64,000 nt of DNA from NCBI RefSeq assembly GCF_004762045.1, contig NZ_SJOM01000007.1:5550223-5614222 (forward strand), in the 5' to 3' direction. Position 1 is the stretch's first letter. Each line of letters opens with the position of its first letter. Shown here one piece after another: positions 31,186 through 39,936 of the stretch. The position numbers and the translations under genes were made by a program. This DNA is from Mycobacterium sp. DL99 (GTDB taxonomy: Bacteria > Actinomycetota > Actinomycetes > Mycobacteriales > Mycobacteriaceae). The notes below the pieces were generated by a model. It did not search any database. It had not been told where the DNA came from and was given only the letters and a program-made list of their open reading frames with translations.

Positions 31186-32487
31186 TTATGCTCGCACCCC
31201 GCGACGCAGTGCGAACCGCCGCCCGGGACGACGGCCGGGCCTGCGGTGCCGGGACCGGTAGTCGCTCATCGCGTGGGCGTAGCTGTCCAGCAGGGCGTCG
31301 ACGGTGTGCCCCCAGGAGAACTGCGCGGCGTGGGCCGCGGCGGCCACGCTCAGCGGACCCGGATCGCGCTGCAGCACGCCGTCGATCGCGGCCGCCCAGT
31401 CGTCGACGTCGTGGCCTTCGACCAGGGCTCCGCTGACCCCGTCGGCCACCGCGACCGGCAGACCGCCGACCGCGGCCGCCACCACCGGGGTACCGCAGGC
31501 CTGGGCCTCGATGGCGACCAGGCCGAAGGATTCGGAGTAGCTGGGCACGGCGACCACATCGGCGGCGCGGTACACGTTGACCAGCTCGTCACGGGACTGC
31601 GGGGGCAGGAAGGTCACGCGGTCGGTGATGCCCAGTTCGTCGGCCAGGCGGATCAGGGTGTCGGGCTCGGCCAGGCCGCTGCCGGACGGTCCGCCGGCGA
31701 CCAGCACCCGGACCCCCGGCAGTTTGGCCGCGGCGCGCAGCAGCACGTCGGGCGCCTTGAGCGGCTGGATCCGGCCCACGAACGCGACCACCTGCTCGTC
31801 GGGCGCAATGCCCAGGATTGCCCGTGCCGCGGCGCGATCCCCCGGGGTGAACGCATCCAGATCGACGCCCGGATGTACCACATCGATCCGTCCCGGATCA
31901 GCTTGATGCAGTGAAACCAGTTGCTGTGCTTCATGTTCGGTGTTGACGATGAGTCGGTCGGCCTCGTCGACCACCTGCTGCTCCCCCACCGCACGCAACG
32001 GCGGCTCGGGTGAATCGCCGGCGGCCAGCGCGGCGTTCTTCACCGCGGCCAGGGTGTGCGCGGTGTGCACCAGCGGCACCGCCCAGCGGTCGCGGGCCAG
32101 CCAGCCGACCTGACCAGACAGCCAGTAGTGCGAGTGCACGACGTCGTAGTAGCCGGGCTCATGGGTCGCCTCGGCGCGCAACACCCCTGCGGTGAACGCG
32201 CACAGCTGGGTGGGCAGGTCGTACTTGTCCAGGCCCTCGAACGGCCCGGCCACCACGTTGCGCACCAGCACGCCCGGAGCCACGTGCACCACCGGGGCGT
32301 CCGACGACGAGGTGGCCCTGGTGAAAACCTCCACCTCGACACCGCGCCGGGCCAGCTGCAATGCGGTCTGCAGCACGTAGACATTCATCCCGCCGGCATC
32401 ACCGGTACCCGGCTGCGCCAGCGGCGAAGTATGTACGGACAGCACCGCAACGCGGCGCGGAATCTCGAGGTCCGGGGCTAGACGCAC
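31186..32487 (-). CDS. mshA: D-inositol-3-phosphate glycosyltransferase (mycothiol synthesis)
   Basis: 433 residues from GTG 32487 (M. tuberculosis MshA is 480, with a longer N-terminus). GT-B retaining glycosyltransferase of family GT4: SVHTSPLAQPGTGDAGGMNVYV, HSHYWLSGQVGWLARDRW, VGRIQPLKAPDVLLRAAAKLP, and VVPSYSESFGLVAIEAQACGTPVV. It joins N-acetylglucosamine from UDP-GlcNAc to inositol 3-phosphate, the first step of mycothiol synthesis. The start is uncertain because the frame is open upstream to 32586; GTG 32487 is 11 bases after the stop of the ROK gene. Confidence 0.95.
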   Translation of the reverse strand: MRLAPDLEIPRRVAVLSVHTSPLAQPGTGDAGGMNVYVLQTALQLARRGVEVEVFTRATSSSDAPVVHVAPGVLVRNVVAGPFEGLDKYDLPTQLCAFTAGVLRAEATHEPGYYDVVHSHYWLSGQVGWLARDRWAVPLVHTAHTLAAVKNAALAAGDSPEPPLRAVGEQQVVDEADRLIVNTEHEAQQLVSLHQADPGRIDVVHPGVDLDAFTPGDRAAARAILGIAPDEQVVAFVGRIQPLKAPDVLLRAAAKLPGVRVLVAGGPSGSGLAEPDTLIRLADELGITDRVTFLPPQSRDELVNVYRAADVVAVPSYSESFGLVAIEAQACGTPVVAAAVGGLPVAVADGVSGALVEGHDVDDWAAAIDGVLQRDPGPLSVAAAAHAAQFSWGHTVDALLDSYAHAMSDYRSRHRRPGRRPGRRFALRRGVRA

Positions 32488-32497
32488 ACAGACATGT

Positions 32498-33838
32498 CTA
32501 CACCGCTGCGGATCGGCGGGTTTGAGCGCGCCGCATGGCACCGATCGGATCGGCGTACAGACCGCCCAGCGAAACGATGCCGGCACTGGCCTCCTGCACC
32601 CGGTTTCCGAAGGCCGTCAGCCGGATATCGCGGGGCCCCAGCACCGAACGCCGCGCGACGGCGTCCTCCACGACGGACATGCCCTCCGGGTATTCGGTGA
32701 AGGCCTGGCCGCCGAGCACCAGATCGTCGGGGTTGAGCAGATCACGCAGGAGCGCGACGGCCTCGCCGAGCACCCGGGCCCGATCCGCCAGCAGCTCGAC
32801 CGCCTTCTCGTTGCCCTGCCGGGCCGCGCGCAGCACCGTCCCCAAGGTCGAGGACGGGCCTTCAGCCGGGATGATCCGCAACTTACGGGCCGCGTTGAGT
32901 ACCGCCTCGTCACTCACGGTGGACTCCAATTGTCCTGTGCCACCGAGCAATTCAGACTGCGCGGGCAGACCGGCGATAGTGCCGGGTCCGCTGGCCGGAG
33001 AGTGCACCCGGCCGTCGATCGACAGTGCGTAGCCGACGGTCTCGCGGGCATACACGTAGAGACTGGTCCGGGACGGGGCGCCGACGGACTCCGGCGAGGA
33101 ACGCCGTCCGCCCAGCAGCAGTTCGGCACCGGCCATCGCGTCGACGTGCGAGGCCACCGACACCGGCAACCCGAGGGCTTCGGCGAGCACGGGCCCCACC
33201 GGGGCATCGGCCCACCCCAGTCGGGGGTGATCGAGATACCCGGTCGCGCTGTCGACGACGCCACCGGCGGCGATACCGACCCACAGCGGACGACGGCGGT
33301 GCCAGCGGCTCAGGTAACGGCGGGCGCTGGAGGCCAGCGTGGCCAACGCCGCGGACTGCGATCCCGACGGGGTCGGCGTCTCGACCACGTCGAGGGTGCG
33401 ACCGAACAGGTCGGTGGCCACGATGCTGGTGGTGCGGGCACCGATGTGGATGCCGAGCGTGAGGTACGGCTCGTGGTTGACCTCGACGGGAACGCGAGGC
33501 CGTCCGATGGCCCCCGAAACCGCGAGATCGGCACGCTCACGCAGGATTCCGGCTTCGAGCAGCGCGGTGACCTGACGGTTGACGGTCGCGATGCTCAGCT
33601 GAGTGAGCTGCGCGATGGCGTCCCGGGCGATGGGGCCGCGGGTGCGGACCGCGCTGAACACCGATGCCGCGGCGGCATCGGGCACCTTCAGCGACGGCGC
33701 GACGATGTGCAGGAGCCGCGACTGCGGATAACGCGAGGCGGCGGCCAGGGACCGGGAGGTGCGCGCCGACGTGCCGGACGAGGACGCGGCGGCGGTACGG
33801 GCGGGATTCCGGCGGGGAGCGGCGATGACGGTGGTCAC
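32498..33838 (-). CDS. ROK family transcriptional regulator (Rv0485-like)
   Basis: 446 residues. N-terminal winged helix (VRTRGPIARDAIAQLTQLSIATVNRQVTALLEAGILRE) followed by a ROK sugar-kinase-like domain (YLTLGIHIGARTTSIVATDLFGRTLDVVETPTP; GVGIAAGGVV-type GIAAGGVVDS). The ATP/phosphate residues look decayed, as in regulatory ROK proteins. In M. tuberculosis Rv0485 regulates the pe13-ppe18 pair. The N-terminal 40 residues are Ala/Arg/Ser-rich and unstructured. Divergent from the SDR gene at 34030. Confidence 0.88.
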   Translation of the reverse strand: MTTVIAAPRRNPARTAAASSSGTSARTSRSLAAASRYPQSRLLHIVAPSLKVPDAAAASVFSAVRTRGPIARDAIAQLTQLSIATVNRQVTALLEAGILRERADLAVSGAIGRPRVPVEVNHEPYLTLGIHIGARTTSIVATDLFGRTLDVVETPTPSGSQSAALATLASSARRYLSRWHRRRPLWVGIAAGGVVDSATGYLDHPRLGWADAPVGPVLAEALGLPVSVASHVDAMAGAELLLGGRRSSPESVGAPSRTSLYVYARETVGYALSIDGRVHSPASGPGTIAGLPAQSELLGGTGQLESTVSDEAVLNAARKLRIIPAEGPSSTLGTVLRAARQGNEKAVELLADRARVLGEAVALLRDLLNPDDLVLGGQAFTEYPEGMSVVEDAVARRSVLGPRDIRLTAFGNRVQEASAGIVSLGGLYADPIGAMRRAQTRRSAAV

Positions 33839-34029
33839 GTGAATTGTCCTTACTGATGTGTCGGCTGGTGGGGAGAGACCACACCTGGCGACTCAGCAGG
33901 ACGGGAAAACGGTGTCCGGGTTCAGTCAGGCGCGGCGGGGTGCGCAACAACAACACGCACGCCGCACGAAGCGGGACTGGAGACTTCCGGACACACGAAG
34001 AACTTAGCACGCCATCTAATGTTGGTCAG

Positions 34030-34776
34030 GTGACGACATCTCAGTCAGACAAAAGAGTGGCAGTGGTGACCGGCGCCAGCGCGGGAATCGGTGCTGCAAC
34101 CGCCAAATCACTTGCCGGCCTGGGATTTCATGTTGTCTGCGTAGCCCGCCGGGCCGACCGGATCCAGGCGCTGGCCCAGGAGATCGGCGGGACCGCGATT
34201 GTGGCGGACGTCACCGACCAGGCCGCCGTCGACGCCATGGCGGCCCAGTTGGACCGGGTGGACGTGCTGGTGAACAACGCCGGCGGGGCCAGGGGGCTGG
34301 AGCCCGTACTGGACGCTGACCTGGAACATTGGCGGTGGATGTGGGAAACCAACGTGCTGGGCACCCTGCGGGTCTCCCGGGCGCTGTTGCCCAAGCTCAT
34401 CGCCTCCGGCGACGGCCTGATCGTCACGGTCACCTCGATCGCGGCGTTCGAGACGTACGACGGTGGCTCGGGATACACCGCGGCCAAGCACGCCCAGGGT
34501 GCGCTGCACCGCACGCTGCGCGGTGAGCTCCTCGGAAAACCGGTGCGGCTCACCGAGATTGCGCCGGGCGCAGTGGAGACCGACTTCTCACTGATGCGCT
34601 TCGACGGCGACCGGGAACGTGCGGACAACGTGTACCGGGGCATCACCCCGCTCGTCGCCGAAGACGTCGCCGAGGTGATCGGCTTCGTCGCCTCGCGGCC
34701 GTCACACGTCAACCTCGACCAGATCGTGATCCGGCCGCGCGACCAGGCGCCACACGGGCGGTTCAACCGGAAATAG
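34030..34776 (+). CDS. Short-chain dehydrogenase/reductase
   Basis: 248 residues from GTG 34030. Classical SDR: AVVTGASAGIGAATAKSL (TGxxxGIG), NNAGG, and catalytic block with Ser in VTSIAAF and GYTAAKHAQG (YxxxK). Ends near the sequence DQIVIRPRDQAPHGRF. Similar in layout to the SDR next to the Rv0485-type regulator in M. tuberculosis (Rv0484c). Substrate unknown. The 191 bp divergent gap should contain both promoters. Confidence 0.92.
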   Translation: MTTSQSDKRVAVVTGASAGIGAATAKSLAGLGFHVVCVARRADRIQALAQEIGGTAIVADVTDQAAVDAMAAQLDRVDVLVNNAGGARGLEPVLDADLEHWRWMWETNVLGTLRVSRALLPKLIASGDGLIVTVTSIAAFETYDGGSGYTAAKHAQGALHRTLRGELLGKPVRLTEIAPGAVETDFSLMRFDGDRERADNVYRGITPLVAEDVAEVIGFVASRPSHVNLDQIVIRPRDQAPHGRFNRK

Positions 34777-34797
34777 CCGCCAGATCAACGCAGGGCC

Positions 34798-36126
34798 CTA
34801 GCCCCCGGGCGCGGGCTTCGGCGGCGTGGTGGTCGTGGGAGTACCCGACAGCGTGGGCGCGTCCGTCGGTGTCGCCGGCGCGCTGGCCGGCAGGTTCGCC
34901 GGTGAGTCCTCCGAGGACAACGCCGACATGGACTTCCACTCGTTCCAGTCCACCGCCCAGTCCCAGAGGTCGCCGTCGGCGTAGGACAGGTCGATGCGGG
35001 TGCCGGTGACCTCGACGGGGTCGCCGTAGATCGCGCTGTTGAAGTACTGCTGCGAGTTCTCCAGGTTGAGGTTGATGCAGCCGTTGGTGACGTTCGTGTT
35101 GCCCTGCGCCCCGATGCTGTTGGGGTTGCAGTGGATGAACTCGCCGTTGTTGGAGATCCGCACCGCGAAGCGCTCGTGCACGTTGGAGTAGCCCGCGGCC
35201 GGGTTGGTCATCCAGAAGTCCTCGTACTTCTCGGTGACCACGTGAATACCGCTGCGGGTGACGTTGCGGTCCAGATCGCCCTCGCCGTAGCTGCACGGGA
35301 AGTCCATGATCGACGCGCCGGACCCGTCGAACACCTGGATGCGGTGGGTGGACGCATCGGCCTTGACCAGCTGGTGGCGGCCGATCTCGATGTCGAGCGT
35401 GGAATCGGCCGCACCGTAGGCACCGTCACCGAAGCTGATCCCGTACAGCGGCGCCTTGACACTGACCTTGGTTCCGGCCGGGTAGTACTCCCTGGTGCGC
35501 CAGTGCACACGCGAGCCCCCGGCCTCGTCGGGCAGCCAGGCCCAGCTGCCCTCGACCGCAGGCGTGGTGGTGACCTGGAGGGCCTTTTCGACGGTCGCGC
35601 GGTACTTGTCGTCGATCGCGGCGTCGAACTGCAGGATGATCGGCGCGGCCACGCCGACGACCTGGCCGTCGGCGAGCTGGAACTGACCGTTGACCTGTTT
35701 CTGTGGGGCGACGGTGGTGAACTTGCCCTGCACGGGTTCGGCCTTGCCGTCCTTCCCCACCACGGCGCCGGCCCACGTGTAGGTGGACTCGTAGCCGAGG
35801 GGTTCGGTGACAGTGAACGCCGTGCGGTCGCTGTTGAATTTGCCGGCGACCGCCTTGCCGTTGGCATTGGTCAGGCTGACGCGCTGGAACGACCCGTTGT
35901 CGACCTTCACTCCGACCGGCGCGGTCGGCAGCACATCCTCGGAGTCGGCGGCAGGCTCGTAGGTCACCGTCGGCGCCGTCGGCTCCTCGGCCTGAGGCTT
36001 CGAGATGGGTGATTCTCCCGAGCAGGCAGCCAGCAATCCGGCTCCCATTCCGACGGTCAACACCGTCAGGGCACGCCGCCGATTGAACAACGGCGCATCG
36101 GCCTCTATATCACCGGCAGGGCTCAC
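34798..36126 (-). CDS. lprQ: L,D-transpeptidase lipoprotein (LprQ/LdtMt5-type)
   Basis: 442 residues from GTG 36126. Lipoprotein signal: basic FNRRRALTVLTVGMGAG then LLAACSGE with lipobox Cys35. Two Ig-like domains (about 60-250) precede a YkuD domain with FIHCNPNSIGAQGNTNVTNGCINLNLEN: catalytic Cys in TNGCINL, the SHGC(I/V)R of most family members having TN before GC. It crosslinks peptidoglycan 3-3. The C-terminus is Pro/Thr-rich. Follows murB by 6 bases, so it is likely cotranscribed with it. Corresponds to Rv0483. Confidence 0.93.
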   Translation of the reverse strand: MSPAGDIEADAPLFNRRRALTVLTVGMGAGLLAACSGESPISKPQAEEPTAPTVTYEPAADSEDVLPTAPVGVKVDNGSFQRVSLTNANGKAVAGKFNSDRTAFTVTEPLGYESTYTWAGAVVGKDGKAEPVQGKFTTVAPQKQVNGQFQLADGQVVGVAAPIILQFDAAIDDKYRATVEKALQVTTTPAVEGSWAWLPDEAGGSRVHWRTREYYPAGTKVSVKAPLYGISFGDGAYGAADSTLDIEIGRHQLVKADASTHRIQVFDGSGASIMDFPCSYGEGDLDRNVTRSGIHVVTEKYEDFWMTNPAAGYSNVHERFAVRISNNGEFIHCNPNSIGAQGNTNVTNGCINLNLENSQQYFNSAIYGDPVEVTGTRIDLSYADGDLWDWAVDWNEWKSMSALSSEDSPANLPASAPATPTDAPTLSGTPTTTTPPKPAPGG

Positions 36127-36132
36127 GTGGAT

Positions 36133-37239
36133 CTAGGGTACTGATAGTTCGCACCCAATCAGAATCGGCTCGGGCTCCAGAGTGATCCCGAAGCGGTCCC
36201 GGACACCCGCTTGCACCGCTCTGGCCAGGGCAATCACATCGGCACTGTTCGCCTCGCCACGATTGGTCAAAGCCAGCGCATGTTTGGTGGAAAGCCGCGC
36301 GGGAGCGCCGTCGCCGGGGTAGCCCTTCCCGAAGCCGGAGTGCTCGACGAGCCAGCCGGCGGCCAGCTTCACCCCATCGGGCGCGGGGTAGTGCGGCACC
36401 GGTCCGGCCTCTTCCGCCCCGGCGCCGGCCCGGAAAGTGGCCTGCACCCGGTCGAACTCGGCTTGCGTCACCACCGGGTTGGTGAAGAACGATCCGACGC
36501 TCCACGTGTCGTGGTCGCTTTCGTCGAGCACCATGCCTTTGCCCGCGCGCAACTGCAGCACGGCCTGGCGAACTCGCAGCGGGTCGGCGCGCTCCCCCGG
36601 TTCGACGCCCAGCGCGTTGGCCAACTCGCGGTAACGCAGCGGCGCGCTTCGCCTGTCCATGGCCCCATCCGCAGTCAAGGCGAACTCGACTTCGAGCACG
36701 ATGACGGCATCGGAGTGTTTGAGGATGCTGGTGCGGTACCCGAACTTGAGTTCTTCCGGTGCGGCCCAACGGACTTCACCCGTGCGCCGGTCGAGTAGCT
36801 GCACCCGGCTGATGGTGTCGGCGACCTCGGCCCCGTAGGCGCCGACGTTCTGCACCGGGGTGGCCCCGGCCGATCCCGGTATCCCGGACAGACATTCGAG
36901 CCCGCCCAGCCCGTGCTGCAGTGAGGCGACGACGACATCGTCGAACACCGCGCCGGCCTCGGCGCGCAGCAGGTTGCCCTCGACCGTGACGGCGGTGTTG
37001 GCCACGCGCACCACGGTGAGGTCGGGCATCGTGTCGGCCAGGTCGTCGGCCAGCACCACGTTCGAACCACCGGCCAGCACCAGGATCGGCTCGGCCACGG
37101 CGCACAGCACATCGACGAGCTGGTCGGTGCTGGTGCAGGTGAGCACCCGGGGTACCACCGGGCCGACCCGCAGTGTGGTCAGCGGCGCCAGCGCAACCGC
37201 CTCGGCGACTGCGACACCGGCAACATACGAACTGACCAC
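36133..37239 (-). CDS. murB: UDP-N-acetylenolpyruvoylglucosamine reductase
   Basis: 368-residue FAD enzyme reducing UDP-GlcNAc-enolpyruvate to UDP-MurNAc. FAD-binding GSNVVLADDL-type region, LSGIPGSAGATPVQNVGAYGAEV and the active-site Ser in DTWSVGSFFTNPV plus Glu in LEPEPILIGCELSVP. Type I-like length. GTG 37239. Adjacent to and probably cotranscribed with the L,D-transpeptidase; gene order as in M. tuberculosis (Rv0482). Confidence 0.96.
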   Translation of the reverse strand: MVSSYVAGVAVAEAVALAPLTTLRVGPVVPRVLTCTSTDQLVDVLCAVAEPILVLAGGSNVVLADDLADTMPDLTVVRVANTAVTVEGNLLRAEAGAVFDDVVVASLQHGLGGLECLSGIPGSAGATPVQNVGAYGAEVADTISRVQLLDRRTGEVRWAAPEELKFGYRTSILKHSDAVIVLEVEFALTADGAMDRRSAPLRYRELANALGVEPGERADPLRVRQAVLQLRAGKGMVLDESDHDTWSVGSFFTNPVVTQAEFDRVQATFRAGAGAEEAGPVPHYPAPDGVKLAAGWLVEHSGFGKGYPGDGAPARLSTKHALALTNRGEANSADVIALARAVQAGVRDRFGITLEPEPILIGCELSVP

Positions 37240-37265
37240 GGGCCGTAACGGTAGCCTGACCAGCT

Positions 37266-37772
37266 ATGCCGCGATCATTCGACATGGCCACCGACTACAA
37301 CGGCAGCGTCGAACAGGTCCACCGGGCATTCGCGGACGAACGGTACTGGCTGGCGCGGCTCGCCGATTCGGGGGCCGACAAAACCACGCTGGACGCCCTG
37401 ACGGTGACCGACGACGGCGGTATCGAGGCGGTCACCACACAGATCCTGCGCGCAGACCGCCTGCCCGGGCTGGTGTCGCAGTTTCACCGCGGCGATCTGA
37501 GAATCCGGCGTGAGGAGCACTGGCAGCCGATCCGTGACGGCGCGGCCCAGGGCACCGTCCAAGGCTCCGTCGCCGGCGCCCCGGTATCCCTGTCCGGAAC
37601 CGCGACTCTCGCCACCACCGACGGCGGGTCCCGGTTGTCGGTGCGCATCACGGTCGAGGTGAGGGTGCCGCTGGTCGGCGGGAAGATCGAGAGCTTCATA
37701 GGCAGGCAGCTGGTCGAGCTGCTGACCGCCGAGCAACGCTTCACCTCGGTGTGGATCACCGATCACTCCTGA
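37266..37772 (+). CDS. DUF2505 domain-containing protein
   Basis: 168 residues of the START-like DUF2505 family: an N-terminal FDMATDYNGSVEQVHRAFADERYWLARL segment, central beta-rich region, and C-terminal VEVRVPLVGGKIESFIGRQLVELLTAEQRF. START-like folds bind hydrophobic ligands. It is followed closely by a second member (37796-38308), a local duplication seen also in related genomes around Rv0481c. Divergent from murB (gap 26 bases). Ligand unknown. Confidence 0.85.
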   Translation: MPRSFDMATDYNGSVEQVHRAFADERYWLARLADSGADKTTLDALTVTDDGGIEAVTTQILRADRLPGLVSQFHRGDLRIRREEHWQPIRDGAAQGTVQGSVAGAPVSLSGTATLATTDGGSRLSVRITVEVRVPLVGGKIESFIGRQLVELLTAEQRFTSVWITDHS

Positions 37773-37795
37773 GGGCACCGGTACCGTCGTTATCC

Positions 37796-38308
37796 GTGAG
37801 CAGGCGCCTGGAGTACACGCTGGCGTTCGACGCCCCCGCCGAGACGGTCTATGCCGCGTACGCGAGCGACGAGTACTGGCAGTCCCTGATGGACCGATAT
37901 GACGACCTCACGCCGGGGAAGTCCGACATCACGGAATTCCGGTCCGACGAGCACGGGATCGAGGTCGAGTTCCGCCAGGTGCTGCCGCGCGCGGAGCTGC
38001 CCGCGATCCTGCGGACAGTGATACCGCTCGACCTGGCCATCACCCGGAGGCAGTTTTTCGGCCCCTTCGACCAGCATGGTGTGAACGGCCACTACGCGGC
38101 GTCGGTCTCCCACGCGCCGGGCCGGCTCGACGGCCGCTATGCGCTCACCGGGGCCTCCACGGGTAGCCGGCTGCAGGTCGACAGCACGTGCAAGGTGTCG
38201 ATGCCCCTGATCGGGGGCAAGCTCGAAGACCTGGTGCTGCAATCCGTCAACGAAGTGTTCGGCATCGAGGGGGCGTTCACCGCTGACTGGATCGCCGAGC
38301 ACGTCTAA
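37796..38308 (+). CDS. DUF2505 domain-containing protein, second copy
   Basis: 170 residues from GTG 37796, 23 bases after the previous stop. Same architecture as the neighbour: LEYTLAFDAPAETVYAAYASDEYWQSLMDRYDD start and CKVSMPLIGGKLEDLVLQSVNEVFGIEGAFTADWI end, aligning with VPLVGGKIESFI...EQRFTSVWI in the first copy. The pair probably arose by tandem duplication and has diverged strongly in the middle. Cotranscription with the first copy and the methyltransferase-like gene downstream is likely. Confidence 0.82.
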   Translation: MSRRLEYTLAFDAPAETVYAAYASDEYWQSLMDRYDDLTPGKSDITEFRSDEHGIEVEFRQVLPRAELPAILRTVIPLDLAITRRQFFGPFDQHGVNGHYAASVSHAPGRLDGRYALTGASTGSRLQVDSTCKVSMPLIGGKLEDLVLQSVNEVFGIEGAFTADWIAEHV

Positions 38309-38372
38309 GCCAGTTGGCGCGGTCACCCGGGGCACCACCGGGTACAACCGGCTGCGCCGTAGCGACCGCTGG

Positions 38373-39092
38373 TTGGTGCACTCGCCGCGGGTGCGCACCG
38401 TGTTGCGGGCCGCTGCCGATCCGCTGGTGGTCGACCTCGGGTATGGCGCACTGCCGGTGACCACTCTCGAATTGGCGGCGCGGCTGCAGGCAGTCCGAAC
38501 GGACGTCCGGGTCGTCGGCCTGGAGATCCACCCCGAGCGGGTGGCCACCGCGCGGGCGGTGGCCGGCGGCACCGATGTGCAGTTCGCGCTCGGCGGGTTC
38601 GAGTTGGCCGGGCTGCGCCCGGTGCTGGTGCGGGCCTTCAACGTGTTGCGCCAGTACCCGGTCGAGGCGGTGCCGGAGGCCTGGGCCACGATGTCGCGCC
38701 GGCTCGCGCCCGGTGGGCTGATCGTCGACGGAACCTGCGACGAGCTGGGCCGCCGATGCTGCTGGGTGCTGCTGGACCAGGGCGGGCCGGTGAGCCTGAC
38801 CCTGGCCTGCGATCCGTTCGGCATCGAGCGCCCCTCGGATCTGGCCGAGCGGCTGCCCAAAGTGCTGATCCATCACAACGTCGAAGGCCAGCCGATCCAC
38901 ACGCTGCTCGGCGCTGCCGACCGGGCCTGGGCCAGCGCGGCCGGGCACGGCGTGTTCGGGCCGCGGGTGCGATGGCGGGCCATGGTGGAGCTGTTGCGCG
39001 CGGAGGGTTACCAGGTCGCGGCGCCGCGCCGCCGGCTGCGTGACGGCGTGCTGACGGTCCCCTGGTCTTCCGTGGCGCCGGCCACGCATTGA
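38373..39092 (+). CDS. Class I SAM-dependent methyltransferase-like protein
   Basis: 239 residues if started at TTG 38373 (GTG 38376 is next). SAM motif I-like VVDLGYGALPVTTLELAARL, then VVGLEIHPERVATARAV (acidic ribose-binding residue), later GTCDELGRRCCWVLLD. The reading frame stays open upstream to about 38283 and encodes GYNRLRRSDRW just before the start, which looks conserved, yet that stretch has no ATG or GTG. The true start may therefore be an unusual codon. This gene is not between the DUF2505 and nitrilase genes in M. tuberculosis as far as I recall. Substrate unknown. Confidence 0.7.
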   Translation: MVHSPRVRTVLRAAADPLVVDLGYGALPVTTLELAARLQAVRTDVRVVGLEIHPERVATARAVAGGTDVQFALGGFELAGLRPVLVRAFNVLRQYPVEAVPEAWATMSRRLAPGGLIVDGTCDELGRRCCWVLLDQGGPVSLTLACDPFGIERPSDLAERLPKVLIHHNVEGQPIHTLLGAADRAWASAAGHGVFGPRVRWRAMVELLRAEGYQVAAPRRRLRDGVLTVPWSSVAPATH

Positions 39093-39120
39093 ACAACGTG
39101 GCGCCACTAAGCTGAGGCGC

Positions 39121-39936
39121 ATGCGAATTGCCCTGGCGCAGATCGCCACCGGCACGGACCCGTCGTCGAATCTGAAGTTGGTCGATGAGTTCACCCGGCG
39201 CGCCGCCGATGCCGGCGCCCGGTTGGTGTTGTTCCCCGAGGCCACGATGTGCCGGTTCGGCGTACCGCTGTCCGCGGTCGCCGAGGGCCTGGACGGGCCG
39301 TGGGCGACGGGGGTGCGCGAGATCGCCGCACGGGCCGGAGTGGTCGTGGTGGCCGGGATGTTCGTCCCCGGCGACGACGGACGGGTCACCAACACCCTGA
39401 TCGCGACGGGCCCCGGCGTCGACGCGCACTACCACAAGATCCATCTCTACGACGCCTTCGGATTCACCGAGTCACGCACTGTCGCACCGGGTTTCGATCC
39501 GGTGACGATCACTGTCGACGGAGTCACGGTCGGCCTGACCACCTGTTACGACGTCCGGTTCCCCGAGCTCTACGTGGAGCTGGCCCGTCGCGGCGCCCGG
39601 CTGATCACCGTGCATGCTTCGTGGGGATCCGGGCCTGGCAAGCTCGAGCAGTGGACCCTGCTGGCCCGGGCCCGCGCACTGGACACCACCGGCTTCATCG
39701 CCGCGGTGGACCAGGCGTACCCGGGCGATGAGATCGCCGAGGTCGGACCGACAGGCGTCGGCGGCAGCGTGGTGACCTCCCCCACCGGCGAGGTGCTCGC
39801 TTCGGCCGGCGCGGACCCGCAGTTGCTGGTCTTCGACGTCGACCTCGAAGCCGCCAACCAGGTCCGGGACACCATCGCGGTGCTGCAGAACCGCTCACAG
39901 TTCGCTCAGTTGGGTAAGGCACAATCGCTGGGGTGA
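39121..39936 (+). CDS. Carbon-nitrogen hydrolase (nitrilase superfamily)
   Basis: 271 residues. Catalytic triad intact: Glu40 in LVLFPEATM, Lys in HYHKIHLYDAFG and Cys in LTTCYDVRFPEL. Resembles Nit-type omega-amidases that clean up deaminated glutathione or hydrolyse 2-oxoacid amides; the M. tuberculosis counterpart is Rv0480c. Starts 28 bases after the methyltransferase-like gene and its stop overlaps the start of the DUF2993 gene (GTGA). Confidence 0.9.
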   Translation: MRIALAQIATGTDPSSNLKLVDEFTRRAADAGARLVLFPEATMCRFGVPLSAVAEGLDGPWATGVREIAARAGVVVVAGMFVPGDDGRVTNTLIATGPGVDAHYHKIHLYDAFGFTESRTVAPGFDPVTITVDGVTVGLTTCYDVRFPELYVELARRGARLITVHASWGSGPGKLEQWTLLARARALDTTGFIAAVDQAYPGDEIAEVGPTGVGGSVVTSPTGEVLASAGADPQLLVFDVDLEAANQVRDTIAVLQNRSQFAQLGKAQSLG

